Positions 35,066 to 42,834 of a stretch of 64,000 bases of DNA are shown piece by piece. Origin of the DNA: Bacillus sp. E(2018) (GTDB lineage Bacteria; Bacillota; Bacilli; Bacillales; Fictibacillaceae); contig NZ_SCOL01000001.1 in assembly GCF_005503015.1 (NCBI RefSeq), positions 1,178,001 to 1,242,000 on the forward strand, read 5' to 3'. The translations under genes and the position numbers were made by a program. Position 1 is the stretch's first letter, and each line of letters begins with the position of its first letter. A model generated the notes under the pieces. That model searched no databases, was not told the origin of the DNA, and worked only from the letters and a program-made list of their open reading frames with translations.

Positions 35066-35257
35066 TGTCGTTTAAGTAAAATCCGCTCTGCCGTGACTTT
35101 ATATGCCTTTGGAACCTGATCTCTCAGGTGGGTATCCGCAGCTGCCGTTACAGCCTTCCAAGTCGAATGCTAGGCTTGACTGTCTGACAGATCATATTGG
35201 ATTCCCGTCATTAGCACATAGGTTAAAGACATGGAAAAGCCACGAACATCGCAGAAT
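35066..35257 (-). ncRNA. ssrS: 6S RNA
   Basis: The roughly 190-nt RNA binds RNA polymerase holoenzyme and regulates transcription in stationary phase and outgrowth. Its 5' end (TTCTGCGATGTTCGTG) matches the Firmicutes 6S start, and the 3' end GTCACGGCAGAGCGG pairs with it to form the closing stem (CGTG/CACG and CTGC/GCGG). The conserved distal element CCACCT-GAGAGATC-AGGTTCCAAAGG and the trailing GGCATATAAAG are present. A sigma-A promoter sits upstream and a strong terminator downstream. No protein frame of note crosses it. The exact 5' and 3' ends are estimated to within a few bases. Confidence 0.85.
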
Positions 35258-35260
35258 TTT

Positions 35261-35289
35261 ATTATACTACCAGTTTCTTAAGAAGTAAA
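35261..35289 (-). promoter_or_regulatory. Sigma-A promoter of 6S RNA
   Basis: On the minus strand TTTACT and TATAAT are spaced by 17 bases. The -35 box begins two bases after the stop codon of the small SASP-like gene. Confidence 0.75.
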
Positions 35290-35290
35290 A

Positions 35291-35431
35291 TCATTTTGTT
35301 TTTTTGCCATGATGCATCTTTTCCACTTCCATCTCAGCATAAGACGCAAATTCCGTTTGGTTGTCTGCACCGTTTTCTTTCACGTTGTTATTGCGCTGTG
35401 CATTAGCGTTGGCTTTTTTCTGTTTACCCAT
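35291..35431 (-). CDS. Small hydrophilic protein, possible gamma-type SASP-like
   Basis: A 46-residue protein with ATG 35431 seven bases after AGGAGGG and TGA at 35291. It is Lys/Asn/Gln-rich with KKANANAQRNNN and NQTEFASYAEMEVEKM. The NAQ and TEFAS segments recall the repeat unit of gamma-type small acid-soluble spore proteins, which serve as amino acid stores in spores, but only one degenerate unit is present. Identity is therefore tentative. No terminator separates it from the 6S RNA promoter, so read-through into 6S RNA is likely. Confidence 0.55.
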   Translation of the reverse strand: MGKQKKANANAQRNNNVKENGADNQTEFASYAEMEVEKMHHGKKTK

Positions 35432-35538
35432 AATGTATCCCTCCTTTTCCTTACTATGGCTAAAGAAAATAAAAATATAACTTACATAATATTTCTCTGA
35501 CTGGTTAACTTAAGACTAAAAAGGAGGGTTTCTTAAAA

Positions 35539-35790
35539 ATGGCAAATCCTTATTTATGTCCAAACTGTAAAACGAACCGAACGCGTTTTAACGTGATCGA
35601 ACAAAATCCTGTATCCGTTAAGCTTGATCCATCCACTGGTGATGTAGTTCAACAATATGAAGATGGTGAGTTAGATATGTTCCATCTTCCGTATAAAGGT
35701 TCAGAGCGACTGATTCAGTGCGGAGCATGTGGAATTGTTGGAGAAGAAGAGATGTACATTAAACGCGCTCAAAGTAATCCAAGAGCGTAG
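35539..35790 (+). CDS. Small zinc-ribbon-like protein
   Basis: An 83-residue protein I cannot assign. Two CxxC knuckles (Cys7/Cys10 in YLCPNCKTN and Cys61/Cys64 in IQCGACGIV) are likely to bind one zinc ion as a ribbon. Between them is an acidic region and FHLPYKGSERL. Similar short proteins occur across Bacillus without known function. ATG 35539 follows AAGGAGGGTTTC. A strong bidirectional terminator follows one base after the stop, so it is a single-gene unit. Confidence 0.75.
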   Translation: MANPYLCPNCKTNRTRFNVIEQNPVSVKLDPSTGDVVQQYEDGELDMFHLPYKGSERLIQCGACGIVGEEEMYIKRAQSNPRA

Positions 35791-35827
35791 AAAAAGACTG
35801 CCGCTAAAAATAGCGGCAGTCTTTTTT
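35791..35827. terminator. Bidirectional terminator, zinc-ribbon gene and anchored protein gene
   Basis: AAAAAGACTGCCGCTA pairs with TAGCGGCAGTCTTTTT around four A: a 16-bp perfect stem with T-runs in both directions. Confidence 0.95.
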
Positions 35828-35837
35828 CTATGATTTA

Positions 35838-37268
35838 TCATTTGGCTGTAGGAAGTTTCAAGGGAACTTCTATATTTTCTTTTAGAGGATAGATTTTTGT
35901 TAATTTTGATAGTGTGATGGTGAGATCATCGTTTGGAAGCCCTTCGTGAAAGAATAATAAAAACCCAGACTGTTCACTGTCGTATGTTCCCATCACATCA
36001 AAATTTTGCAGTGTTTCTCCTGATGAATTTTTGATCGTGACGAGGTTGTTCATAAAACGTTCTTCGTTTTGGATCCTATTCTCATTATAGTTGGGTTGAA
36101 AATAAAGATATTCGTCTTGCCTTATATTTTCTACTTTGCTCTCTATTGAAAACCGAATTCCTTTTTCGCTATTGGAAACATCATTTTCAATTCCTCTGTA
36201 AATGACTTTATAATCACTGTCGTTCGCGATAACTTCATTTCTTGTTATATCTTTTTCAGGATTGTTTGCAAATTGCTCAAGATCTTGTTTAGATACTGAA
36301 AATGCATACGATTTGTCCGTTCTATGAATGGAGTGTGTAAAGGACAATTTTAAAGGATCTGAATCGTCCTTATTAAGAAGGTCCTCTAGAGCTGAATATG
36401 TTTCCATAAAGTACCCTGAACCTTCATTTTCTGTGATATCTGCATGTAACGTATAATTATCCTGTCCATTTTCAATGCTTCCAAATAGAGTAACAAGATC
36501 TTTATCAATCTTTGAGTCCAATTTGATTCTTGATCCCATTTGATAGATTTCAAACTTATCCAGGTGAACTTCTTTGTTGTTGTAAAGCTGCAGAGATCGA
36601 TCAATTTTTTCTTCGGCAAGAACAGGAGGCAGTTCTAAAGTATTATGAGGCTTGATCTTAAAAGTTAAATGATCTAACTTCATCTTCCCTTTGTTTGAAG
36701 TCAATGTTGGGTTAAGAAGCTTAACCGTCTCACTGCTAAAAACCTCTTTCCAATCTTCATCTGTTTCAATGTTATCATATTGCGCATGTACCATCATGGA
36801 CCGGTATAATTTATGTTTGTACACAACACCACCGATCGCGCCTTCTCCTTCATACATATCGATAGGAAAATGAAACGTCTTTCCCTTCTTTGATGTGATC
36901 TCAACTTGATTAAACGATAATCGAGGAATATCACTCTCCTCTTTATCACGTTCTACAAGGTCTACACTGTATAGAATGTACAGCTGTTGTCCGAAGTTAT
37001 AGGTTCTTTCTACCTGGAACTTTCGCTGATTATTCGCTAACGGTATAGAGATCTGACTGTTTTTTAATAACTTGAAATGATCGGCAAACTTAAGGTCACT
37101 AAATTTTGATTTCTCTGTCTCCATGAGTTCTTCCCAGTCTTTCATCACTACAAAATTTTCATCGTTAACTTTCCAAGTTGGTTCTGCGCTTTTTTCATAT
37201 TGCGTGTAAATTACAAATGCAATTAACAGCAAAAGTCCAATGATGATCTTATTTCGCTTGTTGCTCAA
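35838..37268 (-). CDS. Membrane-anchored extracytoplasmic protein, paralogue 1
   Basis: A 476-residue protein with an N-terminal anchor helix (about residues 5-20) followed by VIYTQYEKSAEPTWKVNDENF and a large soluble domain predicted outside the cell. It shares this anchor and the LYRSMM.. and VERDKEE(SD)IPRL-type motifs with the gene directly upstream. No enzyme motif is seen. The C-terminal half (THSIHRTDKSYAFSVSK) is distantly like the DUF4179/DUF5643 domains of cell-surface proteins, a weak guess. The start is TTG 37268, nine bases after AAAGGAG. It lies 34 bases after its paralogue's stop in one operon. Confidence 0.65.
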   Translation of the reverse strand: MSNKRNKIIIGLLLLIAFVIYTQYEKSAEPTWKVNDENFVVMKDWEELMETEKSKFSDLKFADHFKLLKNSQISIPLANNQRKFQVERTYNFGQQLYILYSVDLVERDKEESDIPRLSFNQVEITSKKGKTFHFPIDMYEGEGAIGGVVYKHKLYRSMMVHAQYDNIETDEDWKEVFSSETVKLLNPTLTSNKGKMKLDHLTFKIKPHNTLELPPVLAEEKIDRSLQLYNNKEVHLDKFEIYQMGSRIKLDSKIDKDLVTLFGSIENGQDNYTLHADITENEGSGYFMETYSALEDLLNKDDSDPLKLSFTHSIHRTDKSYAFSVSKQDLEQFANNPEKDITRNEVIANDSDYKVIYRGIENDVSNSEKGIRFSIESKVENIRQDEYLYFQPNYNENRIQNEERFMNNLVTIKNSSGETLQNFDVMGTYDSEQSGFLLFFHEGLPNDDLTITLSKLTKIYPLKENIEVPLKLPTAK

Positions 37269-37302
37269 AGTAACCTTCTCCTTTACCAACTTTCATGGTT
37301 TA

Positions 37303-38757
37303 TCAGTTCAAAATCATGATGTTCTTGTATTTAATATCCACCGGATTTTTAAGAGGCTTTAAATAAGAGAGATTCGATATCGTTATCGTCAAGTCACTCT
37401 CAGGAATCAAGATTGGTTTCATCTCACCGTTTTCCATCTCTTCTTTGTTATAAAACGTGATATAGTAGGTGGCTTTATTTTTTTCTTCTGAACTATGTAC
37501 TTCAAAGTTATTGATTCTCGTTTTCTTTTCATCTGAGATCGAGATGGTATTGTTTTTATACACCCGTTCGTAATCTTCCGGTACTTCGGCATCACTATAA
37601 TAATGATTAGGAATAAGGCGCAGGTGATGTAAGTGCTGACTAGAATCCGTGAATATGCTCAGCTTAATCCTAGGGCTCCCCTCAAACATGGTCATCCCTT
37701 CATAAACTATAATCGTATTACCGATCTTTATTATTTCTTGGTTTTTTAATACCGGTTGACTTTTATTCACTAAAAACGTTTCAATATCTTTCTTTGGAAT
37801 TGTCCATGAGAATGAACGAGGATCTTTATGTACAGAAGAAGTAAAAGTGACAGACCTTTCTTTTTTCTTGTTAACATCGCCTGTCATATCATAGATGGGA
37901 ACGTAGAACCCATTTTTATTAGTTCCTAGAATTCCATATGTCAAAGGTTGATCTTGTAATTGATTGTCTTTGCTAGAAAAGCCGATTAAACTTTCATCAT
38001 TTGGGATTTCTACGCTTAGTCTTTGTTCATAAAGTAATGCATCAATTGATTTGATCTTTACTTTTTTGTTATCTTCATATGTAAATGTTTGATCGATCGG
38101 CTCACTTTTTAATACTGTTGTATAAGGATCACCTGAAGGCACAGTTAACGCGATATTCTCAATCGAGTCTACCCCGTTATTTTTAGAAGAGATCGTCAGG
38201 TCCTGTAACCGAACGATATGAGCTTTTGATACGATCGACCAATCGTTTTTAGAAGAATCGAACATACTCGGCATAAGCATCATGGAGCGGTATAAACGGT
38301 GCTTATAAACGAACCCTTCGTCCCTTGTACCCGGCTGACCCATCTCTTCACCAGCCTTGAGGACGAGCTCCTTACCCTCTTTTGTTTGAAACTGCATGTT
38401 ATTAACAGTGAGCCGCGGAATATGATACTCGTCCTTATCTCTCTCTTTTACATCCACACTGTATAACAGATACATCCGACCATTCATGTTCCAAATCTTT
38501 TCGATCTTTAACGTTCGATACGATTCTTTTAGCTTAACGATCTTATTTACGTCTTTAAGAAAACCGTATTTATCTATCATCTCTAATTCATCAAACTTAC
38601 TATATTCTCTTTTCATTCCATCTTTGAATGAGTTTACGACCGTAAATTGTTCCTTATTTACTGTCCAAGTTGGTTCAGCACTTTTTTCGTACTGTGTATA
38701 AACAACAAATCCTCCAATCAAGACAGAACCAATCATCAATTTTTTTATGATTTGCAA
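37303..38757 (-). CDS. Membrane-anchored extracytoplasmic protein, paralogue 2
   Basis: A 484-residue protein of the same architecture as the downstream gene: an anchor helix near residues 5-20, then VVYTQYEKSAEPTWTVNKEQF and a long extracytoplasmic region. Shared segments are LYSVDVKERDK(DE)YHIPRLTVN, YKHRLYRSMML and the C-terminal PESDLTITISNLSYLKPLK, equivalent to DDLTITLSKLTKIYPLK downstream, so the pair arose by tandem duplication and then diverged. Function unknown. I chose TTG 38757 because AAAGGGG lies nine bases upstream; an ATG at 38790 lacks a site. It is first in the operon. Confidence 0.65.
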   Translation of the reverse strand: MQIIKKLMIGSVLIGGFVVYTQYEKSAEPTWTVNKEQFTVVNSFKDGMKREYSKFDELEMIDKYGFLKDVNKIVKLKESYRTLKIEKIWNMNGRMYLLYSVDVKERDKDEYHIPRLTVNNMQFQTKEGKELVLKAGEEMGQPGTRDEGFVYKHRLYRSMMLMPSMFDSSKNDWSIVSKAHIVRLQDLTISSKNNGVDSIENIALTVPSGDPYTTVLKSEPIDQTFTYEDNKKVKIKSIDALLYEQRLSVEIPNDESLIGFSSKDNQLQDQPLTYGILGTNKNGFYVPIYDMTGDVNKKKERSVTFTSSVHKDPRSFSWTIPKKDIETFLVNKSQPVLKNQEIIKIGNTIIVYEGMTMFEGSPRIKLSIFTDSSQHLHHLRLIPNHYYSDAEVPEDYERVYKNNTISISDEKKTRINNFEVHSSEEKNKATYYITFYNKEEMENGEMKPILIPESDLTITISNLSYLKPLKNPVDIKYKNIMILN

Positions 38758-38862
38758 ATCGTACAGCCCCTTTAGTATCCATATCCTCATATTAGCATAA
38801 TTTTCCGAATTTTCATTTCGTTAATATCCATTAATTTGAAAAAACGTTTGAAATAATAAAGG

Positions 38863-38886
38863 AACCTCGTCTGAAGAGACGAGGTT
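38863..38886 (-). terminator. Hairpin after the GABA-type aminotransferase gene
   Basis: AACCTCGTCT-GAAG-AGACGAGGTT is a perfect stem-loop a dozen bases past the stop. The following tract on the minus strand, CCTTTATTATTT, is only moderately T-rich. Confidence 0.6.
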
Positions 38887-38897
38887 ACAATCCGTAG

Positions 38898-40205
38898 TTA
38901 TGACGATACCATTTCACTTACCTTTGCGAGCTGTTTCTCAATCACGTTCAAGCCTTTCAGAAGTTGTTCATCAGAGATTACAAGTGGAGAAAGAATACGG
39001 ATAACGTTGCTGTAAAGTCCTGCCCCCATAATGGCAACACCATTTTGATTACAAAGTGCAATGATTTTCTTCGCTCGATCAGGATCTGGTGTTTTTGTGA
39101 CTTTGTCTTTTACGATTTCAAGCGCACACATAGCCCCAATTCCTCTAACATCACCGACAAATTCGTACTGATCTCTCCATTTTAAGAAGGTCTCTGTTAT
39201 TCTTTCGCCGATCAGATTCGCTCTTGTCAACAAACCTTCTTCTTCTATTATTGAGATGACTTCTAGTGCCGCAACACATCCTAACGGACTTCCGCCATAG
39301 GTACCCCCGATCTCACCTGGAGCAGGTGCATCCATGATTTCTGCTCTGCCCGTTACTGCTGATATCGGCAGTCCAGCTGCTATCGATTTCGACAGGGTCA
39401 TGAGATCTGGAACAACATCAAAATGTTCCATCGCAAACATTTTTCCGGTACGGCCGAATCCAGTCTGTATCTCATCGGCGATTAACAAGATATTGTATTT
39501 ATCACAAATCTCTCGAAGACCTTTAACGAACGTTTTAGAAGGAATAACGAATCCTCCCTCACCTTGAACAGGTTCGAAGATGATCGCTGCAATTTCCTCA
39601 GGAGGAACCTCTCCTAAGAAGAAATCTTCGAATTTCTTTAAAATTGCTCTATCTGTCTCCTCGACATTCCGATCTTCTCGGTAATAATATGGATAAGGCA
39701 TCTTATACGTTTCTGGCGCAAATGGCCCAAACTCAAACTTATATGGCTTTACTTTGCTTGTTAAAGACATCGCGAGCAATGTCCTGCCGTGAAATCCTCG
39801 TTCAAATGAAATGATAGCTTTTCTGCCCGTATATTTTCTTGCGATTTTAACAGCGTTTTCTACAGCTTCTGCACCACTATTTAAAAAGAACGTTTTCTTA
39901 TGATGATCTCCAGGTGTGATTTCGTTCAGTTTCTCTGCAAGCTGAACGTACGGTTCGTACATCATCACGTGAAAACAGGGGTGAATGTATTTTTCCACTT
40001 GGTTCTTAAGTGCTTCTACTACCCTGGGTGGACAATGACCAACGTTTAACGTTCCGATCGCTCCAGCAAAATCAATATATTCGTTCCCGTCAACATCAAC
40101 CATTGTACTTCCACTAGCATGATCTACAAAATTCAACACGGTATTAAAAGGACCTCTTGGAACGTTTAACTCTTTTCGTTTTAACAACTTCTCTGATTTC
40201 TTCAT
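38898..40205 (-). CDS. GABA-type class III aminotransferase
   Basis: A 435-residue omega-aminotransferase of the GabT group. PLP motifs are clear: FFLNSGAEAVENAVK (phosphate binding), ERGFHGRT, IADEIQTGFGRTGKMF with the cofactor Asp244 and Schiff-base Lys273 in LSKSIAAG. It is the last gene of the lysine cluster and overlaps yodQ by four bases (ATGA), so it is cotranslated. ATG 40205 follows GGAGG. In B. subtilis the kam cluster has only one aminotransferase (YodT); this is an added member. It may act on a later amino acid of the pathway such as an omega-amino acid. Confidence 0.9.
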   Translation of the reverse strand: MKKSEKLLKRKELNVPRGPFNTVLNFVDHASGSTMVDVDGNEYIDFAGAIGTLNVGHCPPRVVEALKNQVEKYIHPCFHVMMYEPYVQLAEKLNEITPGDHHKKTFFLNSGAEAVENAVKIARKYTGRKAIISFERGFHGRTLLAMSLTSKVKPYKFEFGPFAPETYKMPYPYYYREDRNVEETDRAILKKFEDFFLGEVPPEEIAAIIFEPVQGEGGFVIPSKTFVKGLREICDKYNILLIADEIQTGFGRTGKMFAMEHFDVVPDLMTLSKSIAAGLPISAVTGRAEIMDAPAPGEIGGTYGGSPLGCVAALEVISIIEEEGLLTRANLIGERITETFLKWRDQYEFVGDVRGIGAMCALEIVKDKVTKTPDPDRAKKIIALCNQNGVAIMGAGLYSNVIRILSPLVISDEQLLKGLNVIEKQLAKVSEMVSS

Positions 40206-41464
40206 ACATTCTCGCCTCCACACCAGTCATAGATTGTTAAAGCTATGATTTCAGCAGCTTCCATGATCTTTGAAATCTCAATATACTCGTTCGGATAATG
40301 TGCGACCGCTGTAACTCCTGGACCGAACACGATCGAAGGTGTGTCACCAACATGAGATAATAACCCGCCATCTGTTCCCCATGGAGACGCTTCGATGATG
40401 GGTTGAACTCCAACTACCTCTTTAAAATTCTTTGAGAGCATGTTCATGAGAGGATGTTGTGTTTCAATCAATCCTGGCAGCCACTGTGCACCGAACCATT
40501 CAATAGAGATCTTATGCTGCTCTAGCCACGGATCAGAAAGATTGGATAGATGATTCTGAAGTTCATTTTTTACTTCCTCCAATGTCTCGTTAGGTGCAAC
40601 ACCTATCCTACCTTCAATCTCAACTGTATCTGGAACAGACGATGGCCAGTTTCCACCAGATATCTTACCTATGTTGATCGGAACGGGTATCGGTATTTCT
40701 TTGTATAAAGGGTCTGTTACTCTATCATTTCTGATGGTTTCCAATTGTTTAATAGCATCTAGTACGACTACCGCTTTTTCGATAGCACTAACTCCTTCAT
40801 ACCGAGTTCCACCGTGTGCCGCTTTTCCTTTTACGGTTAGCCGGAACCACATTGAACCTTGCTGAGCAGGGAAGATCTTCATATTTGTAGGTTCAGGAAT
40901 AATTGCTGCGTCTGCTTTGTACCCGCGTAATATCGCAGCGAGCGTCCCTGCACCGCCACTCTCTTCCTCTATAACACTATGAAAAAATAAATCTCCTTGT
41001 AATTGGACCCCTGTTTCTTTAAGTGCTTGAATGGCTAACAAGAGGGAGAGGTTTCCACCTTTCATATCTGTTGAACCTCTTCCGTAGAGTCTACCATCTA
41101 TTATTTTTCCACTGTAAGGATGATCGTTCCATTGGTTCATATCACCTTCTGGAACGACATCCACATGACCGTTTAGAACAATGGAACGCCCTTTTCCTTT
41201 TCCCCGCCATATTCCAACGACATTGGGACTTGTACTGAAATCCGTCCGGCTCGCACAAAAATTAGGATGTTTCGCTAACTCCTCACCATCCGGATACCAC
41301 ATATCAACCTCGAGTCCCATTTCCTCAAGTTTTGCAGCGATCAATTTTTGTACACCCGTTTCATTTCCAGTCGTACTCGCTTCTTGAACAGTTTTTTGTA
41401 AAAAATTTATGGCGTTTTCTTGTTCGTTCATCAACCAGTTTGAGAGTTTTTCTTTAACTAACAT
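40202..41464 (-). CDS. yodQ: M20-family deacetylase/peptidase YodQ
   Basis: A 420-residue metallohydrolase of the ArgE/DapE/CPG2 group. The dinuclear metal site is visible in LNGHVDVVPEG (His, Asp), RLYGRGSTDMKGG and VIEEESGGAGT (the general-base glutamate), with a dimerisation domain near residues 190-300. It is closest to B. subtilis YodQ. Within the cluster its likely role is removal of an N-acetyl group from a beta-lysine derivative, an inference from gene context and the presence of the acetyltransferase gene yodP. ATG 41464 follows GGGAGG. Confidence 0.88.
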   Translation of the reverse strand: MLVKEKLSNWLMNEQENAINFLQKTVQEASTTGNETGVQKLIAAKLEEMGLEVDMWYPDGEELAKHPNFCASRTDFSTSPNVVGIWRGKGKGRSIVLNGHVDVVPEGDMNQWNDHPYSGKIIDGRLYGRGSTDMKGGNLSLLLAIQALKETGVQLQGDLFFHSVIEEESGGAGTLAAILRGYKADAAIIPEPTNMKIFPAQQGSMWFRLTVKGKAAHGGTRYEGVSAIEKAVVVLDAIKQLETIRNDRVTDPLYKEIPIPVPINIGKISGGNWPSSVPDTVEIEGRIGVAPNETLEEVKNELQNHLSNLSDPWLEQHKISIEWFGAQWLPGLIETQHPLMNMLSKNFKEVVGVQPIIEASPWGTDGGLLSHVGDTPSIVFGPGVTAVAHYPNEYIEISKIMEAAEIIALTIYDWCGGENV

Positions 41465-41483
41465 GTTTTACCTCCCTAACTTC

Positions 41484-42146
41484 TCATTGAAAAACAGAGA
41501 TCTGTTCATCTACAATGATTGAAGCACCCGTTGTCTGGATAACATCTTCTACCGTATAAGGACTCATGATTTCACGAAGATAAAGTTTTCCATCTTCGCA
41601 GTGAAAAACGGCTTTTTCTGTGATTATCATGTCTGCGCCTTCCTTGACCGTAAGCGGAAGAGAACAGTTTTTCACAATCTTAGGATTTCCGTACTTATCC
41701 GTGTGGTTCATTAAAATAATGACTTTCTTTGCTTTTTGTGCGAGATCGATCGCTCCACCCATTCCAGGAACACGCTTTCCTGGTACGATCCAGTTAGCAA
41801 TGTCACCTTGTTCACTCACTTCAAGTGCTCCTAAAATCGTTACATCAAGTAATCCCTTTCTAATGATTCCAAATGCTGTGGCGCTATCAAAGTAAGAAGC
41901 ACCGGGCTTGATGGAAACTGGATATCCTCCTGCATTCGATAGGTTACCATCTTCGCTGCCTGCTTGTGGTGACCCACCCATGCCTAAGATACCGTTTTCC
42001 GTATGCAGCATGATATGTAGATCTTTTTCAATATAATCTGCAACAAGCGTGGGAATACCGATTCCAAGGTTAACGATCATTCCATTTTTTATCTCGAGGG
42101 CTGCCCTTCTTGCGATCCTGTGCCTTGTTTCAATTCCCAAACCCAT
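41484..42146 (-). CDS. yodR: CoA-transferase subunit B YodR
   Basis: The 220-residue beta subunit of a 3-oxoacid type CoA-transferase. The catalytic glutamate lies in MLHTENGILGMG; GIGIPTLVADY and GAIDLAQKAKKVIILMNHTDKYGNPKIV are family landmarks. With YodS it likely exchanges CoA onto a keto-acid of the beta-lysine route. ATG 42146 starts within yodS, giving a 58-base out-of-phase overlap; its AAAGGAGT site is also inside yodS. Equimolar, coupled synthesis of the two subunits is expected. Confidence 0.92.
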   Translation of the reverse strand: MGLGIETRHRIARRAALEIKNGMIVNLGIGIPTLVADYIEKDLHIMLHTENGILGMGGSPQAGSEDGNLSNAGGYPVSIKPGASYFDSATAFGIIRKGLLDVTILGALEVSEQGDIANWIVPGKRVPGMGGAIDLAQKAKKVIILMNHTDKYGNPKIVKNCSLPLTVKEGADMIITEKAVFHCEDGKLYLREIMSPYTVEDVIQTTGASIIVDEQISVFQ

Positions 42147-42820
42147 TTCCAGTCCACTCCTTTACTTTGAATGATATAGTCTATAAAGACGCCTGGCGTA
42201 ACGATTTCTTCTGGATCAAGGGAACCTATTGAAACGATTTCTTCTACTTCTGCGATTGTTATCTGTCCTGCCATGGCCACGAGTGGATTCGTATTTCGAG
42301 CACTCTTGTCATAGATCAGGTTTCCATAACGGTCTGCTTTTTTTGCGTATACGATCGCCACATCAGCCGTTAATGCCGGTTCTATCATGTATTCTTTGTT
42401 CTTAACGATGACTTTTTCTTTGTTCGCTTCTACAACCGTGCCTAAGCCAACATCTACTAAAATACCCCCGAGCCCCATGCCACCAGCTCTTATTTTCTCA
42501 GCAAGTGTACCCTGTGGAACAAATTCCACTTCTAGGGAACCATCTTGCATCTGTTTACCCGCCTCAGGGTTCGATCCGATATGAGAGGCGATTAGTTTTT
42601 TTACCCTTTTTTCCGTGATCAGCTTACCGGGTCCGATCCAAGGGAAACCAGTATCGTTGCTAATGAGAAAAATATCATTAATATTTTTTTCTAAAATGAG
42701 ATTAACAAGAGTTGGAGGAGCACCAACCCCTCCAAAACCGCCGATCATAAGTGACATACCATTATGAAAATAGGCAGAGGCACTTTCAAGCGTGATCTGT
42801 TTATCAACACCGTTTGTCAT
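42089..42820 (-). CDS. yodS: CoA-transferase subunit A YodS
   Basis: The 243-residue alpha subunit of the CoA-transferase. N-terminal GMSLMIGGFGGVGAPPTLVNLIL is the signature of subunit A (GGFxxxGxP), and the GKLITEKRVKKLIASHIGSNPE and PQGTLAEKIRAGGMGLGGILVDVGLGT stretches are typical. ATG 42820 follows GAGGTGATG. It begins 14 bases after yodT's stop and overlaps yodR by 58 bases, so yodT, yodS and yodR are one translation-coupled block. Confidence 0.92.
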   Translation of the reverse strand: MTNGVDKQITLESASAYFHNGMSLMIGGFGGVGAPPTLVNLILEKNINDIFLISNDTGFPWIGPGKLITEKRVKKLIASHIGSNPEAGKQMQDGSLEVEFVPQGTLAEKIRAGGMGLGGILVDVGLGTVVEANKEKVIVKNKEYMIEPALTADVAIVYAKKADRYGNLIYDKSARNTNPLVAMAGQITIAEVEEIVSIGSLDPEEIVTPGVFIDYIIQSKGVDWKWVWELKQGTGSQEGQPSR

Positions 42821-42834
42821 TCACATCACCTCTT

